DNA of 64,000 nucleotides from an uncultured Clostridia bacterium (GCA_944383375.1 CALWPG010000001.1:80569-144568), one strand, 5' to 3'; numbered from the stretch's first letter, positions 37,120 through 46,379 are shown. Notes: generated by a model not told the origin, from the sequence alone. Made by a program: numbers and translations.

Positions 37120-37518
37120 TTATTTCTCCATCTTTAGTTTTTGTTGCATTTCTTTCAATTCAAATTTCGCAGTATTATTAGGCACGAAATTGACAGGATT
37201 ATCATTTTTTCGTGGCAAGATATGTAGGTGCAAGTGAAACACACTTTGCCCTGCACAACTGTTGTTTGCATTATGTAAATTCACACCATCAAAACCACAA
37301 TCATTTACATAGTGTTTGGCAATTTTTTTAACTGCCAATATGGTCTTTTGAAGTAAATAATTTGGGCAATCCAGAATATTTTCATAGTGTTTTTTGGGGA
37401 TAACCAAAGTATGCCCATCAACATCTTTAGCAGTATCCAAAAAAGCAAGTACATCTTTATCTTCATAAATTTTGTAGCAAGGAATTTTGCCACTGACTAT
37501 GTCACAAAAAATACACAT
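37120..37518 (-). CDS. HIT family nucleotide-binding hydrolase
   Basis: A 132-residue protein with the N-terminal CIFCDIVSGKIP segment and the histidine triad HLHLHILP (about 94-101). HIT proteins hydrolyse nucleotide phosphoramidates or dinucleoside polyphosphates. GAGGT precedes the ATG. It leads a two-gene transcript with the YwaF-like protein. Confidence 0.95.
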   Translation of the reverse strand: MCIFCDIVSGKIPCYKIYEDKDVLAFLDTAKDVDGHTLVIPKKHYENILDCPNYLLQKTILAVKKIAKHYVNDCGFDGVNLHNANNSCAGQSVFHLHLHILPRKNDNPVNFVPNNTAKFELKEMQQKLKMEK

Positions 37519-37615
37519 ATTTACCTCTAGTTTGATTATAACAATCGTACAAAAAAAGTCAATATTTTAACTAGACATTTTAAATTTTATATGATAGACT
37601 TAAACACGAGCACAT

Positions 37616-37703
37616 GGAAAGGTGGCAGAGTGGTCTAATGCAGTCGCTTGGAAAGCGGCCGTGGTGCAAGCCACCGCAGGTTCAAATCCTGTCCTTTCCG
37701 CCA
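37616..37703 (+). tRNA. tRNA-Ser (anticodon GGA)
   Basis: 88 nt with encoded CCA end. Acceptor stem GGAAAGG/CCTTTCC, discriminator G, anticodon loop TTGGAAA with GGA at 37650-37652, long variable arm (CGTGGTG..CACCG) typical of type II serine tRNA, and T-loop TTCAAAT. It reads UCC/UCU codons. Confidence 0.97.
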
Positions 37704-37709
37704 AAAATA

Positions 37710-37742
37710 AACCCAACCAATACTTTTATTGGTTGGGTTTTA
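37710..37742. terminator. Strong terminator after tRNA-Ser, shared with the convergent gene
   Basis: AACCCAACCAATA / TATTGGTTGGGTT, 13-bp perfect stem with a 4-base loop and T-run. Confidence 0.92.
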
Positions 37743-37760
37743 TATTTATATGAAAATATT

Positions 37761-38540
37761 TTATGCTTGTTTTTGTTTATGCCCTATTTTTTGAAATAAT
37801 TTCTTTACTGACTTTCTGTCATTTATAAGATAGAATATATTAAAATATATAAACATAAAAAATATGTAAAGTGGTAAAAATGCACCATATGGAAGTGATA
37901 AAATTTCCATAACATCGTTACCTGGCATAAAGTACATAGGGTCTGCTTCAATTTTTAAAACATATATTTCAAAGAAAACATATAAAAGCAGTACAGCAAA
38001 ACAAATTGCTTCTTTCCAAATTGTTTTATATTCAAACTTTGTAAATTTTAATGTTATTAAAAGTATGGACATAATTAAAATAAGTGAGTGTGTAGCTATG
38101 GAATATAAATTTTCAAATAAAATGTATTGATTATTAAATCCAACTCCTGGATAAGCAAAAAATATAAGTGCACAAATAAGCGATGTTATGCTGGCAAAAT
38201 TATAGAAGAAAGTTTTATTTAATATTACACTTGCCATAAGCACCCAGCAAGAAATTGCACACCAAGGTCTTGGCATCAAAATATAACAAAAATTATTTGC
38301 ACTCCAATCTGTGTTTTTTGAAAAGTTTATTATTCTACGCGCAAGTTCAAAAAATAAAATAAGCCCAGCAATAACATAAAGCACAATTTTTTTAGTTTTG
38401 GTAGACTTTCCGCGCATAAGCAAACTTATGGCAACAATAAGGCCAATACATATTACAAGTGTCAATATATGTAACCATCCCCACTGACCATTTATGGATG
38501 GATTTTCATATGAACTAAATAACCAATCTTTAAAACTCAT
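37761..38540 (-). CDS. YwaF/TMEM164-like membrane protein, copy 2
   Basis: A 259-residue protein with about seven transmembrane helices. Cys94 (RPWCAISCW) and His151 (SIATHSL) are 57 residues apart, like the pair in copies 1 and 3. Aromatic FF/YF clusters and a basic tail follow. Overall identity with copy 1 is low, so family membership is inferred from layout and these residues. It converges on tRNA-Ser and is divergent from copy 3. Confidence 0.65.
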   Translation of the reverse strand: MSFKDWLFSSYENPSINGQWGWLHILTLVICIGLIVAISLLMRGKSTKTKKIVLYVIAGLILFFELARRIINFSKNTDWSANNFCYILMPRPWCAISCWVLMASVILNKTFFYNFASITSLICALIFFAYPGVGFNNQYILFENLYSIATHSLILIMSILLITLKFTKFEYKTIWKEAICFAVLLLYVFFEIYVLKIEADPMYFMPGNDVMEILSLPYGAFLPLYIFFMFIYFNIFYLINDRKSVKKLFQKIGHKQKQA

Positions 38541-38591
38541 TTTTTCACCATTCCAAGTATATCAAACAATAAAATAATTTGCAAATACTAT

Positions 38592-38619
38592 TTGCAACTT
38601 ATTTGAAATCATGTATAAT
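38592..38619 (+). promoter_or_regulatory. Vegetative promoter of YwaF-like copy 3
   Basis: TTGCAA (38592-38597), 16-bp spacer, TATAAT (38614-38619); GGAG and the ATG at 38637 follow. Confidence 0.7.
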
Positions 38620-38636
38620 TTGTTTGGAGTTATACT

Positions 38637-39560
38637 ATGGAAATACAAATGTTTAATATATGGTACTTTGTTGCACTAATATTATCTTTTGGTGGTTTTG
38701 TCGGGTTATACTTTTTACTTAGAAATAAATCACCTAAATTTCAAAAGATATTTTTATTTTGCTTTTTACTGTTTGGACTTTTGCTTCATTTTTTAAAAGC
38801 ATTTATTCCACCATATTCAACAGACATCTCTAGATGGTATAGAGATAGTTGGTTTGTAAATATTTGTGGGGCGAATATATTTTTGTTTCCTTTTTTCTTT
38901 TTATCAAAAAGTGATAAACTTAAAGATTATATGTTCTATATTGGAGTACTAAGCGGACTTGTATCTATTTTATATCCTCTAGAACCACTACAAAAGACAA
39001 ATCAAGCGGCTGAGTGGCTAGACATTGTAAGATTTTATATTCATCACAATATGCTTTGGTATGTTCCACTTTTAATGGTACTTTTTAAACTACATAAATT
39101 AAGTTACAAGCGTGTCATCTATGCACCAATATGCCTACTTGGTGTTATGCTATTTATTATGATAAACCAAGTACTTCAAAGCGAACTTGGTTTTGTACCT
39201 CTACGTGGTGGTGATGACTCACTTTTTGACATTGGCTACAAAAATTCATCACTAATTTGGGGTCCCGGTAACGAAAGTTTTGCGGTTATACTCACCGCCT
39301 TATGCCCGAAAATTTTCAAAACTGTACCCGTTGGCGCACATGCCGGCGAAGAAAAATATTTGCCTTGGTTTTGGATGATTGTACCAGTTATGGTGTACCT
39401 TACCCCGATATGCTTTTTAATTTCGCTTATTTGGGACCATAAAAATTTTAAAAACGACTACATAACCATTTGGCAAAAAACAAAGCTTTTCTTTAATAAT
39501 TTAAAAACAAAATCTAATAAAAATAAAGAGAATTCACAAGAAAAACAATCTAAAAATTAG
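38637..39560 (+). CDS. YwaF/TMEM164-like membrane protein, copy 3
   Basis: A 307-residue protein, seven or more helices with a lysine/asparagine-rich cytoplasmic tail (about 285-307). Cys77 (FVNICGANIF) and His136/137 (YIHHNML) are 59-60 residues apart, the same spacing as copy 1. A region with LRGGDDSLFDIGYKNSSLIWGPGNES between helices may form an outside loop. Function unknown. Confidence 0.65.
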   Translation: MEIQMFNIWYFVALILSFGGFVGLYFLLRNKSPKFQKIFLFCFLLFGLLLHFLKAFIPPYSTDISRWYRDSWFVNICGANIFLFPFFFLSKSDKLKDYMFYIGVLSGLVSILYPLEPLQKTNQAAEWLDIVRFYIHHNMLWYVPLLMVLFKLHKLSYKRVIYAPICLLGVMLFIMINQVLQSELGFVPLRGGDDSLFDIGYKNSSLIWGPGNESFAVILTALCPKIFKTVPVGAHAGEEKYLPWFWMIVPVMVYLTPICFLISLIWDHKNFKNDYITIWQKTKLFFNNLKTKSNKNKENSQEKQSKN

Positions 39561-39623
39561 ATTTCCAACTAAATAATCAATTGTAACATCAAAAATAAGC
39601 CTCGTCACCTTGCCTTATTAAAA

Positions 39624-39657
39624 AAAATTCCATGCAATAATGCAATGGATTTTTTTT
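39624..39657. terminator. Terminator of ldh, also usable by YwaF-like copy 3
   Basis: TCCATGCA / TGCAATGGA with one bulged base and a 4-base loop, A-run on one side and T-run on the other. Confidence 0.75.
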
Positions 39658-39661
39658 ACAA

Positions 39662-40570
39662 CTATACTTTTATTTGATTTATTGTGTCTGTTATACAGTC
39701 AATGCTTTTATTGAGTCTATCTTGTTCTTCTTTTGAAAGGTCAAGTGGCAATACCTTTTTTATCCCACTTTTGCCAACAATTGCTGGCATGCCAAAGTAT
39801 ATGTCATGTTCGTCGTTATATGCAGAAATGGTCATGATTTCGTTTGAATCTTCCAATATGGCATTTGTTATTTTTGTAAGACACATACCTATGCCATAGC
39901 TTGTGTTACCCTTTTTGTTTATGATATCATACGCGCTATTGCGAACATCATACAAAAGTTTTGAGCAATCATCGTCATTTAGATAATCGGTTGCCTTATT
40001 TAGTCCAATAATGGCATTGCTCCATGGAACAAATTCACTGTCACCATGTTCACCAATAACATACGCGTGTATATTTTTTGGACTTATGCTCAATTTGTCA
40101 CCAATTAAACATCTAAGTCTTGCTGTGTCCAGCACCGTGCCACTTCCAATAACTTTTTCTGCTGGAAAGTTTGAAAGTTTCTTTGTTATATACGTCATGA
40201 CATCAAGTGGGTTTGTTGCGATGAGATATATGCCATTGAATTGCGTCTTGTTTATCTCATCAATTATGCTTTTATATACTTTGCAATTTTTGTTTATGAG
40301 ATCTCGCCTTGTCTCGCCAACTTCCTGATTTCTGCCCGCACAAATGCAGACGATATCTGCATCATTACACTCCTCATACTCACCCGCACGTACCTTTATA
40401 CGATTTGAATTATATGTTGTGGCATGGGTAAGATCCATTGCCTCGCCAACTGCCTTATCTTTTAATACATCTATTAAAACAAGTTCATCCACTTTGTTTT
40501 TTGTTGTAACAAGTGAAAAAGCATAACTCATTCCAACATTTCCACAACCAACTATCACCACTTTGCTCAT
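39662..40570 (-). CDS. ldh: L-lactate dehydrogenase
   Basis: A 302-residue NAD-dependent dehydrogenase. Rossmann motif GCGNVG (residues 8-13), an acidic residue (LIDV) for NAD, the mobile-loop segment GRNQEVGETRRDL with Gln at the specificity position (Arg in malate dehydrogenase), the NP at the catalytic centre (ATNPLD) and the active His in GEHGDSE. It reduces pyruvate to lactate to regenerate NAD in fermentation. AGAGGT precedes the ATG; a TTGACA promoter is just upstream. Confidence 0.93.
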   Translation of the reverse strand: MSKVVIVGCGNVGMSYAFSLVTTKNKVDELVLIDVLKDKAVGEAMDLTHATTYNSNRIKVRAGEYEECNDADIVCICAGRNQEVGETRRDLINKNCKVYKSIIDEINKTQFNGIYLIATNPLDVMTYITKKLSNFPAEKVIGSGTVLDTARLRCLIGDKLSISPKNIHAYVIGEHGDSEFVPWSNAIIGLNKATDYLNDDDCSKLLYDVRNSAYDIINKKGNTSYGIGMCLTKITNAILEDSNEIMTISAYNDEHDIYFGMPAIVGKSGIKKVLPLDLSKEEQDRLNKSIDCITDTINQIKV

Positions 40571-40586
40571 AACTACCTCTAAATTT

Positions 40587-40615
40587 AGTTTAAAAAATAA
40601 ATAAAATTATGTCAA
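40587..40615 (-). promoter_or_regulatory. Vegetative promoter of ldh
   Basis: Minus strand TTGACA (40610-40615), 17-bp spacer, TAAACT (40587-40592), directly after the stop of the exported-protein gene. No Rex-type operator was recognised. Confidence 0.6.
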
Positions 40616-40616
40616 A

Positions 40617-41066
40617 TTAAAACACAAAATGCTCAAAAGTCATGCCTTTGTTTTTAATTACCTCCAAACTGTCAACAATAGCATAATATATCTGCTCACT
40701 ATCATCAGTTTTTGCATCAAAAATCACCACGACTTTCCCCAATTTCTTTGCGATATCTGTTGCACTGTACATGGTGTTTCTCATTTCGCTTGCAGAATTT
40801 GTTGCAACAACAGACATGATAGTTCGTGGTACTTTGAGTGCATCAATCAAAACAATATTGTCCACCTCTTTGTAAAGCGACCTATCATGCGTGACAAAAG
40901 TAAGTGGCACATCGATTTCAAAAAATTTTTGTTTGTAATCCTCTTCCACAAAATCAAAATTATTGATTACAATAATATAAGATGTCTCCACATTTTCTCC
41001 ATTTGGTACAAAAGCAGTAAGCAGACTTAAACAAAATACAAGACAAACAATTGACAATTTTTTCAT
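40617..41066 (-). CDS. Small exported protein, unknown function
   Basis: 149 residues with a clear signal peptide (about 1-20, KKLSIVCLVFCLSLLTAF). The mature part alternates short beta strands and helices: IIVINNFDF, VPLTFVTHD, IVLIDAL, VVVIFDAKTDDS and a final IVDSLEVIKNKGMTFEHF. This order is weakly like a shortened divergent polysaccharide deacetylase (DUF610-like), but the metal-binding motifs are not there, so I do not assign it. There is no Shine-Dalgarno site; it begins 12 bp after the GtrA-like stop and may rely on coupling. Confidence 0.7.
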   Translation of the reverse strand: MKKLSIVCLVFCLSLLTAFVPNGENVETSYIIVINNFDFVEEDYKQKFFEIDVPLTFVTHDRSLYKEVDNIVLIDALKVPRTIMSVVATNSASEMRNTMYSATDIAKKLGKVVVIFDAKTDDSEQIYYAIVDSLEVIKNKGMTFEHFVF

Positions 41067-41078
41067 GTATATAGTTTG

Positions 41079-41564
41079 TTACGCATCTTGTTTTTTACTC
41101 TTTTTTTCACGAAAAACAAAATATTTGCTATACAAAAATTCAGTGACAAAATTGATAACCATTGTCATGGCTAAGATCAAATATTCATTCCAGCCAACTT
41201 TTTCAAGTGCATCTCCCCAAAGAGTTGAAAGTGGAGTGAACACGAGATAATAGCACAACACCTTGAGCATAGCCACAGGTACGTTGTTGGCTGATTTGAA
41301 TGTGAACTTTCTGTTGAATGTAAAGTTCCATAAAACAGACAAAGTGAGTGCTATGAGGTAACTCGGCCAATAAGGCAAAGTGCAAAGTTCATTTAAAAGT
41401 GTGAAAACAACTGTTTGAATTACACCTGCAGAAATTGAAAATAACAAAAATTTAAGTGCTTGCCATGCACTTTTCTTCATTTCTTGCTTTTTGGCATTTT
41501 TGTCATCTAGTTCATTATGTATATCTTGTTCTTCTTGAATTTTCTCTGTATATTCATTTTCCAT
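41079..41564 (-). CDS. GtrA-like membrane protein
   Basis: A 161-residue protein: a charged N-terminal ~30 residues, then four transmembrane helices with the GtrA signatures KFLLFSISAGVIQTVVF and SVLWNFTFNRKFTFK. GtrA proteins are thought to move or accommodate undecaprenyl-linked sugars across the membrane during cell-surface glycosylation. No partner glycosyltransferase is adjacent; a degenerate one lies at 43858-44670. The ATG has no ribosome site and the promoter suggests a leaderless mRNA. Confidence 0.88.
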   Translation of the reverse strand: MENEYTEKIQEEQDIHNELDDKNAKKQEMKKSAWQALKFLLFSISAGVIQTVVFTLLNELCTLPYWPSYLIALTLSVLWNFTFNRKFTFKSANNVPVAMLKVLCYYLVFTPLSTLWGDALEKVGWNEYLILAMTMVINFVTEFLYSKYFVFREKKSKKQDA

Positions 41565-41571
41565 ATGTTAT

Positions 41572-41600
41572 ATGATAACACTATTTTTATTTAATCTCAA
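41572..41600 (-). promoter_or_regulatory. Promoter of the GtrA-like gene, probably leaderless
   Basis: Minus strand TTGAGA (41595-41600), 17-bp spacer, TATCAT (41572-41577) with TGT extended -10. Expected start of transcription is within 1-2 bases of the ATG at 41564. Confidence 0.65.
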
Positions 41601-41682
41601 CAATATAATAAAAAAAGACTCGAAACGTTCCATATTTATTGTAATGTTGAGCATATTTACTTGTCATTTAGGCCCCCATTTC

Positions 41683-41788
41683 TGTCATTTCGAGCGACAG
41701 CGAGAAATCTCTGGGATTCCTCACCTAAAGGTTCGGAATGACACAACTATATAAACCACTCGGAATGACATAATGCTGCGGAATGACA
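41683..41788. repeat. Dispersed hairpin repeats: inverted pair plus two partial ends
   Basis: Unit 41683-41711 (outer ATTTC/GAAAT) and unit 41713-41743 (outer ATTCC/GGAAT, inner ACCT-AA-AGGT) face each other, one base apart. Two right-end fragments (CGGAATGACA) follow at 41761-41770 and near 41779-41788. The 255-bp gap holds no gene. Confidence 0.85.
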
Positions 41789-41813
41789 AAAAAAAGACCT
41801 GAATAATCAGGTC
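41788..41813 (-). terminator. Intrinsic terminator of the rplU-prp-rpmA operon
   Basis: GACCTGA / TCAGGTC, 4-base loop, T8 run on the minus strand. Confidence 0.92.
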
Positions 41814-41819
41814 ATATAA

Positions 41820-42092
41820 TTATTTTGCAATTACACTAACAATTTTCTTATCGCCACTTTTGGAGAATTTAACAACTCCGTCACAAGTAGCAAAAACTGT
41901 GTAATCTTTTCCAAGTCCACAATTTACGCCAGGATATACTTTTGTTCCTCTTTGACGAACAATTATTGAACCAGCAAGAACAGCCTCTCCATCATATCTT
42001 TTGACTCCAAGACGTTTTGACTGACTATCTCTACCGTTTTTGGTGCTACCGCCACCTTTCTTGTGGGCAAAAAGTTGAATATTAAATCTCAT
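41820..42092 (-). CDS. rpmA: Ribosomal protein bL27
   Basis: 90 residues from the ATG at 42092, which has GGAGG upstream; the open frame continues further but the extra part is not L27. It starts with [16 protein letters not shown]: the short N-terminal extension ending in LFA that in Firmicutes is cut by the Prp protease to expose the HKKGGG end near the peptidyl-transferase centre. It overlaps prp by 11 bp, in the standard order rplU-prp-rpmA. Confidence 0.97.
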   Translation of the reverse strand: MRFNIQLFAHKKGGGSTKNGRDSQSKRLGVKRYDGEAVLAGSIIVRQRGTKVYPGVNCGLGKDYTVFATCDGVVKFSKSGDKKIVSVIAK

Positions 42093-42420
42093 TTTGAACC
42101 TCCACTTTAACATATTTTTTATAGTCGTTTTGGACATACTCCAAACTTTTTTGCATCGCTTTTAAAATGGTTTGCGCTTGGTTATTTTTCTCTTTGTTTA
42201 AATTTTTTGGTAGAACCAAACTTAAAAACCCACTCTCCTCATCAATTTTGACCGATGCATTGATTTTTAAAACTTCACAAATTGCAACACATGCATTTTG
42301 AGTTATCGCCGAAATGGCTGCGCAGACAATATCATTGCCACTTGTGCCGTAGCCACTATGGCCACTTACCTTAAATGCCGTTACATTTTCACCATCATAC
42401 AAGATTGTTATATTGGTCAT
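42082..42420 (-). CDS. prp: Ribosomal-processing cysteine protease Prp
   Basis: A 112-residue protein (YsxB family) between rplU and rpmA. Catalytic His21 (SGHSGY) and Cys33 (NDIVCAAIS) are in the conserved positions. It removes the N-terminal extension of bL27, whose target sequence is present in the next gene. Gaps: 1 bp after rplU, 11-bp overlap with rpmA, so the enzyme and its substrate are translationally linked. Confidence 0.95.
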   Translation of the reverse strand: MTNITILYDGENVTAFKVSGHSGYGTSGNDIVCAAISAITQNACVAICEVLKINASVKIDEESGFLSLVLPKNLNKEKNNQAQTILKAMQKSLEYVQNDYKKYVKVEVQNEI

Positions 42421-42421
42421 A

Positions 42422-42727
42422 TTACTTGATCTCTAAAATTTTTACTTGAGTGAATGGTTGTCTGTGACCTTGTTTTCTTCTTACATTCTTTTTTGCTTTG
42501 TATTTGTAAACAACAACTTTGTCACCCTTACCTTGTGCAACAACTTCAGCACTGCAAGTAAGTTTTTTGACATCTTGTGGTTTTGCAACTACTTTGCCTT
42601 CATTTGATGTAAGCAAAACTTCAAATTCAACTTTGTCGCCGACATTGTTATTTAATTTTTCAACATTGATAACGTCGCCAACTTGAACTTTGTATTGTTT
42701 TCCCCCAGTTGTAATCACTGCAAACAT
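42422..42727 (-). CDS. rplU: Ribosomal protein bL21
   Basis: 101 residues with the L21 start (MFAVITTGGKQYKVQVGD) and the C-terminal basic block (YKAKKNVRRKQGHRQPFTQVKI). Large-subunit protein that contacts 23S rRNA and bL20. TAGGAGG precedes the ATG. First gene of the operon, after a 70-nt leader. Confidence 0.97.
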   Translation of the reverse strand: MFAVITTGGKQYKVQVGDVINVEKLNNNVGDKVEFEVLLTSNEGKVVAKPQDVKKLTCSAEVVAQGKGDKVVVYKYKAKKNVRRKQGHRQPFTQVKILEIK

Positions 42728-42836
42728 AAGTCCCTCCTAATCAAATCTCACTACGAAAGGTGGACGAAAGTCACTTAAAATACCTTTAATATGTGGCATA
42801 CCTTGAGAATATACCACAAAATACATTTTGTGTCAA
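42728..42836 (-). promoter_or_regulatory. rplU promoter and possible structured leader
   Basis: Minus strand TTGACA (42831-42836), 17-bp spacer, TATATT (42808-42813) gives a 5' leader of about 70 nt. The leader holds a hairpin at about 42757-42776 (AAGTGAC/GT-CCACCTT with a bulge, GAAA-type loop on one strand). Many Firmicutes regulate rplU through an L21 leader; whether this one belongs to that class I cannot tell. Confidence 0.45.
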
Positions 42837-42846
42837 CAAAAAGTCT

Positions 42847-42875
42847 TAAAAAAACTATGCAATCAATTGCATAGT
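42847..42875 (-). terminator. Intrinsic terminator of gapA
   Basis: ACTATGCAAT / ATTGCATAGT, 10-bp perfect stem with T7 on the minus strand, just beyond the gapA stop. Confidence 0.92.
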
Positions 42876-42881
42876 CTTAGT

Positions 42882-44670
<1,789 letters not shown>

Positions 44671-44672
44671 AA

Positions 44673-45104
44673 TTACACCATCTTATTTAATTTTCTTACG
44701 CGTTTTTGATGTCTGCCACCTTCAAAATTGGTGGTTAAAAAAGTTTTTATTATGCTTATTGCCTTGGTCTTATTCAAAAATCTTCCACTAAGCACCAAGA
44801 CATTTGCATTGTTATGTGCTCGTGCAAGCTCAGCAAATTTCGGAGTGTTACATAGTGCAGCGCGAATTTTGGGATTGCGATTTGCAGCAATGGACATACC
44901 AATTCCCGTGCCACAGATGTAAATGCCAATATTGTTTGCATTTTCAAGCACTTTTTGGTTTCCAGCCTTAGCAAAATCAGGATAGTCAACCCTCTCCTTT
45001 GAATATGTTCCAACATCAATAGTCGTGATGTTTTGTTTATTAAAAAATGCCTTTATCTCCTCTTTGAGTTCATAACCTGCGTGGTCACATGCGAGAATAA
45101 TCAT
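44673..45104 (-). CDS. rpiB: Ribose-5-phosphate isomerase B
   Basis: 143 residues of the RpiB/LacAB fold: ACDHAGYELK (residues 5-14), DVGTYS, CGTGIGMSIAANR with the active-site cysteine (about 65), and the phosphate-binding HNNANVLVLSGR. It interconverts ribose- and ribulose-5-phosphate. Its start shares one base with the stop of the phosphatase gene (TAATG), and the rpiB-ywlE neighbourhood is typical of Firmicutes. Confidence 0.95.
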   Translation of the reverse strand: MIILACDHAGYELKEEIKAFFNKQNITTIDVGTYSKERVDYPDFAKAGNQKVLENANNIGIYICGTGIGMSIAANRNPKIRAALCNTPKFAELARAHNNANVLVLSGRFLNKTKAISIIKTFLTTNFEGGRHQKRVRKLNKMV

Positions 45105-45538
45105 TATCTATTTACTCCTTTTAATTTTTTTATGAGTACATTTAAGTATTCACTAACCTGCTGTGCCATATACTCATAGCAAGACATATCCTTTTGGTAG
45201 GGATCCAAAACATCATCTCCTCCAGCAAGTTCACCAAGTGAGTAGACCTTTGAAGAGTTTATGAATTGTTTTTGGTATTTGGTCATGGTAATAAACAAAT
45301 CTGTTTGCTCAAGCTTGGATTTCGTTAACTTTTGCGCTTTTTTCCCATTAAATTTTATGCCATACTTTTCTAATAATATCAAAATTTGTGGTGAAGTTCT
45401 TTGTTCTCGCGATACATTTATGCCACACGATGTGACAGAAATACCTCTGATATTGTTTTTTTTAAGCATGCTTTTAAACAGCTTTTCAGCAAACGGCGAG
45501 CGACAAGTGTTTCCCTCGCACACAAAACAAATCTGCAT
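45104..45538 (-). CDS. ywlE: Low-molecular-weight phosphatase, probably protein-arginine phosphatase YwlE
   Basis: 144 residues with the CX5R loop CEGNTCRSP (Cys7-Arg13) and the general acid Asp in LDPY (about 117). Thr11 inside the loop is the residue that selects phosphoarginine in Bacillus YwlE, where tyrosine phosphatases have a bulkier Ile or Leu. The pairing with rpiB also matches the ywlE locus. YwlE counteracts the McsB arginine kinase that marks proteins for ClpCP. No ribosome site precedes the ATG; the promoter predicts a leaderless mRNA. Confidence 0.85.
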   Translation of the reverse strand: MQICFVCEGNTCRSPFAEKLFKSMLKKNNIRGISVTSCGINVSREQRTSPQILILLEKYGIKFNGKKAQKLTKSKLEQTDLFITMTKYQKQFINSSKVYSLGELAGGDDVLDPYQKDMSCYEYMAQQVSEYLNVLIKKLKGVNR

Positions 45539-45544
45539 GATTTT

Positions 45545-45573
45545 ATTTTATCAAAAAACTGCTAAGTACACAA
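45545..45573 (-). promoter_or_regulatory. Promoter of ywlE-rpiB, probably leaderless
   Basis: Minus strand TTGTGT (45568-45573), 17-bp spacer, TAAAAT (45545-45550) with TGA extended -10; the predicted start of transcription coincides with the ATG at 45538. Confidence 0.6.
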
Positions 45574-45582
45574 GCAAATAAT

Positions 45583-45610
45583 GAGATTTCTCGCTTCGCT
45601 CGAAATGACA
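45583..45610 (+). repeat. Dispersed hairpin repeat, one unit
   Basis: Same as the unit at 18576-18603 over all 28 bases: outer ATTTC/GAAAT with core TCGCTTCGCTC. It lies between the ywlE promoter and the coat-like gene terminator. Confidence 0.85.
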
Positions 45611-45626
45611 AAAAAAGTTTAAATAA

Positions 45627-45664
45627 ATAAAAAAACAAGGAGCTTAGCGAGATAACTCCTTGTT
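45627..45664 (-). terminator. Intrinsic terminator of the coat-like gene
   Basis: AACAAGGAG / CTCCTTGTT, 9-bp stem, 13-base loop, T-run on the minus strand. Confidence 0.88.
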
Positions 45665-45677
45665 AAATATTTTGCAC

Positions 45678-46352
45678 TTACCTTAAAACTGTTGTGTTTG
45701 TGGTAGTGTTTTGTGTTGCAGTTGTTGGATAAATTGATATATCTCCTACTCCTGGGCAAACAGTTGGAATTGTTTGACATTCTGGAATGCAAGGATATCC
45801 ATAAGATGGAACCAAGATATCAACCTGCGCTGTCACCTTGATGATAAGTTGGATACATGCTGTGATGGTGAATGTATTGTCGGCAGTGAATGTGCCTATG
45901 GTACTAGTTAATTGACCAGTAGCAGTGATATTTACTGGACTCAATGCTGGTTGTGGCACACACAGCACAGTAGCAAAATCTGTTGTGTAGGTAGAAGTTG
46001 CTGTGCCTAGAACGCCGTTTGCGTCACGATATGTCACTATAAGTGGGAACGTAACTTGACCTGTAACATTTGCAAAGTTTGGTCTACTGTCAAGTCGAGT
46101 TATTACCACATTTGACACAGTTGGACCTAGTGTGGTATCTGTTTCTGTTGAGATGTATGTTAGTGGAAGTGTTGGATTCGCTGGTGTGTAATTTGTTGTG
46201 GTTAATGTCACACCCTGAATTGTTTCATTTTGAAGGCAGGCATCAAACACACGCGTTACTTGAATTAAGACTTTTTCATTGAGTCCGTTCAAAACATTTC
46301 CACAGATAGGACCAGGACGACTAGGGTTCGTGTTATTTATGAAAAAAGACAT
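45678..46352 (-). CDS. Putative spore coat/outer-layer structural protein
   Basis: A 224-residue protein without signal peptide, rich in Thr, Val, Asn and Pro, predicted to be mostly beta strand. It has seven cysteines, four near the C-terminus (CIQL, PCIPEC, TVCPG). The N-terminal segment GLNEKVLIQVTRVFDACLQ is the kind of block found in Clostridia proteins associated with spores. A very strong ribosome site (AAAAGGAGG) and a sigma-K-like promoter support late mother-cell expression. The coat role is inferred from promoter and composition, not from a known family. Confidence 0.6.
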   Translation of the reverse strand: MSFFINNTNPSRPGPICGNVLNGLNEKVLIQVTRVFDACLQNETIQGVTLTTTNYTPANPTLPLTYISTETDTTLGPTVSNVVITRLDSRPNFANVTGQVTFPLIVTYRDANGVLGTATSTYTTDFATVLCVPQPALSPVNITATGQLTSTIGTFTADNTFTITACIQLIIKVTAQVDILVPSYGYPCIPECQTIPTVCPGVGDISIYPTTATQNTTTNTTVLR

Positions 46353-46379
46353 CGTTTACCTCCTTTTATCTTTTCATAT

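Noticed and set aside
37614..37799. Plus-strand open frame over the tRNA-Ser gene
   Set aside because: It is the tRNA and its terminator read as codons.
41796..41813. Possible ribosomal leader downstream of rpmA
   Set aside because: It lies after the stop and is a simple terminator with T8.
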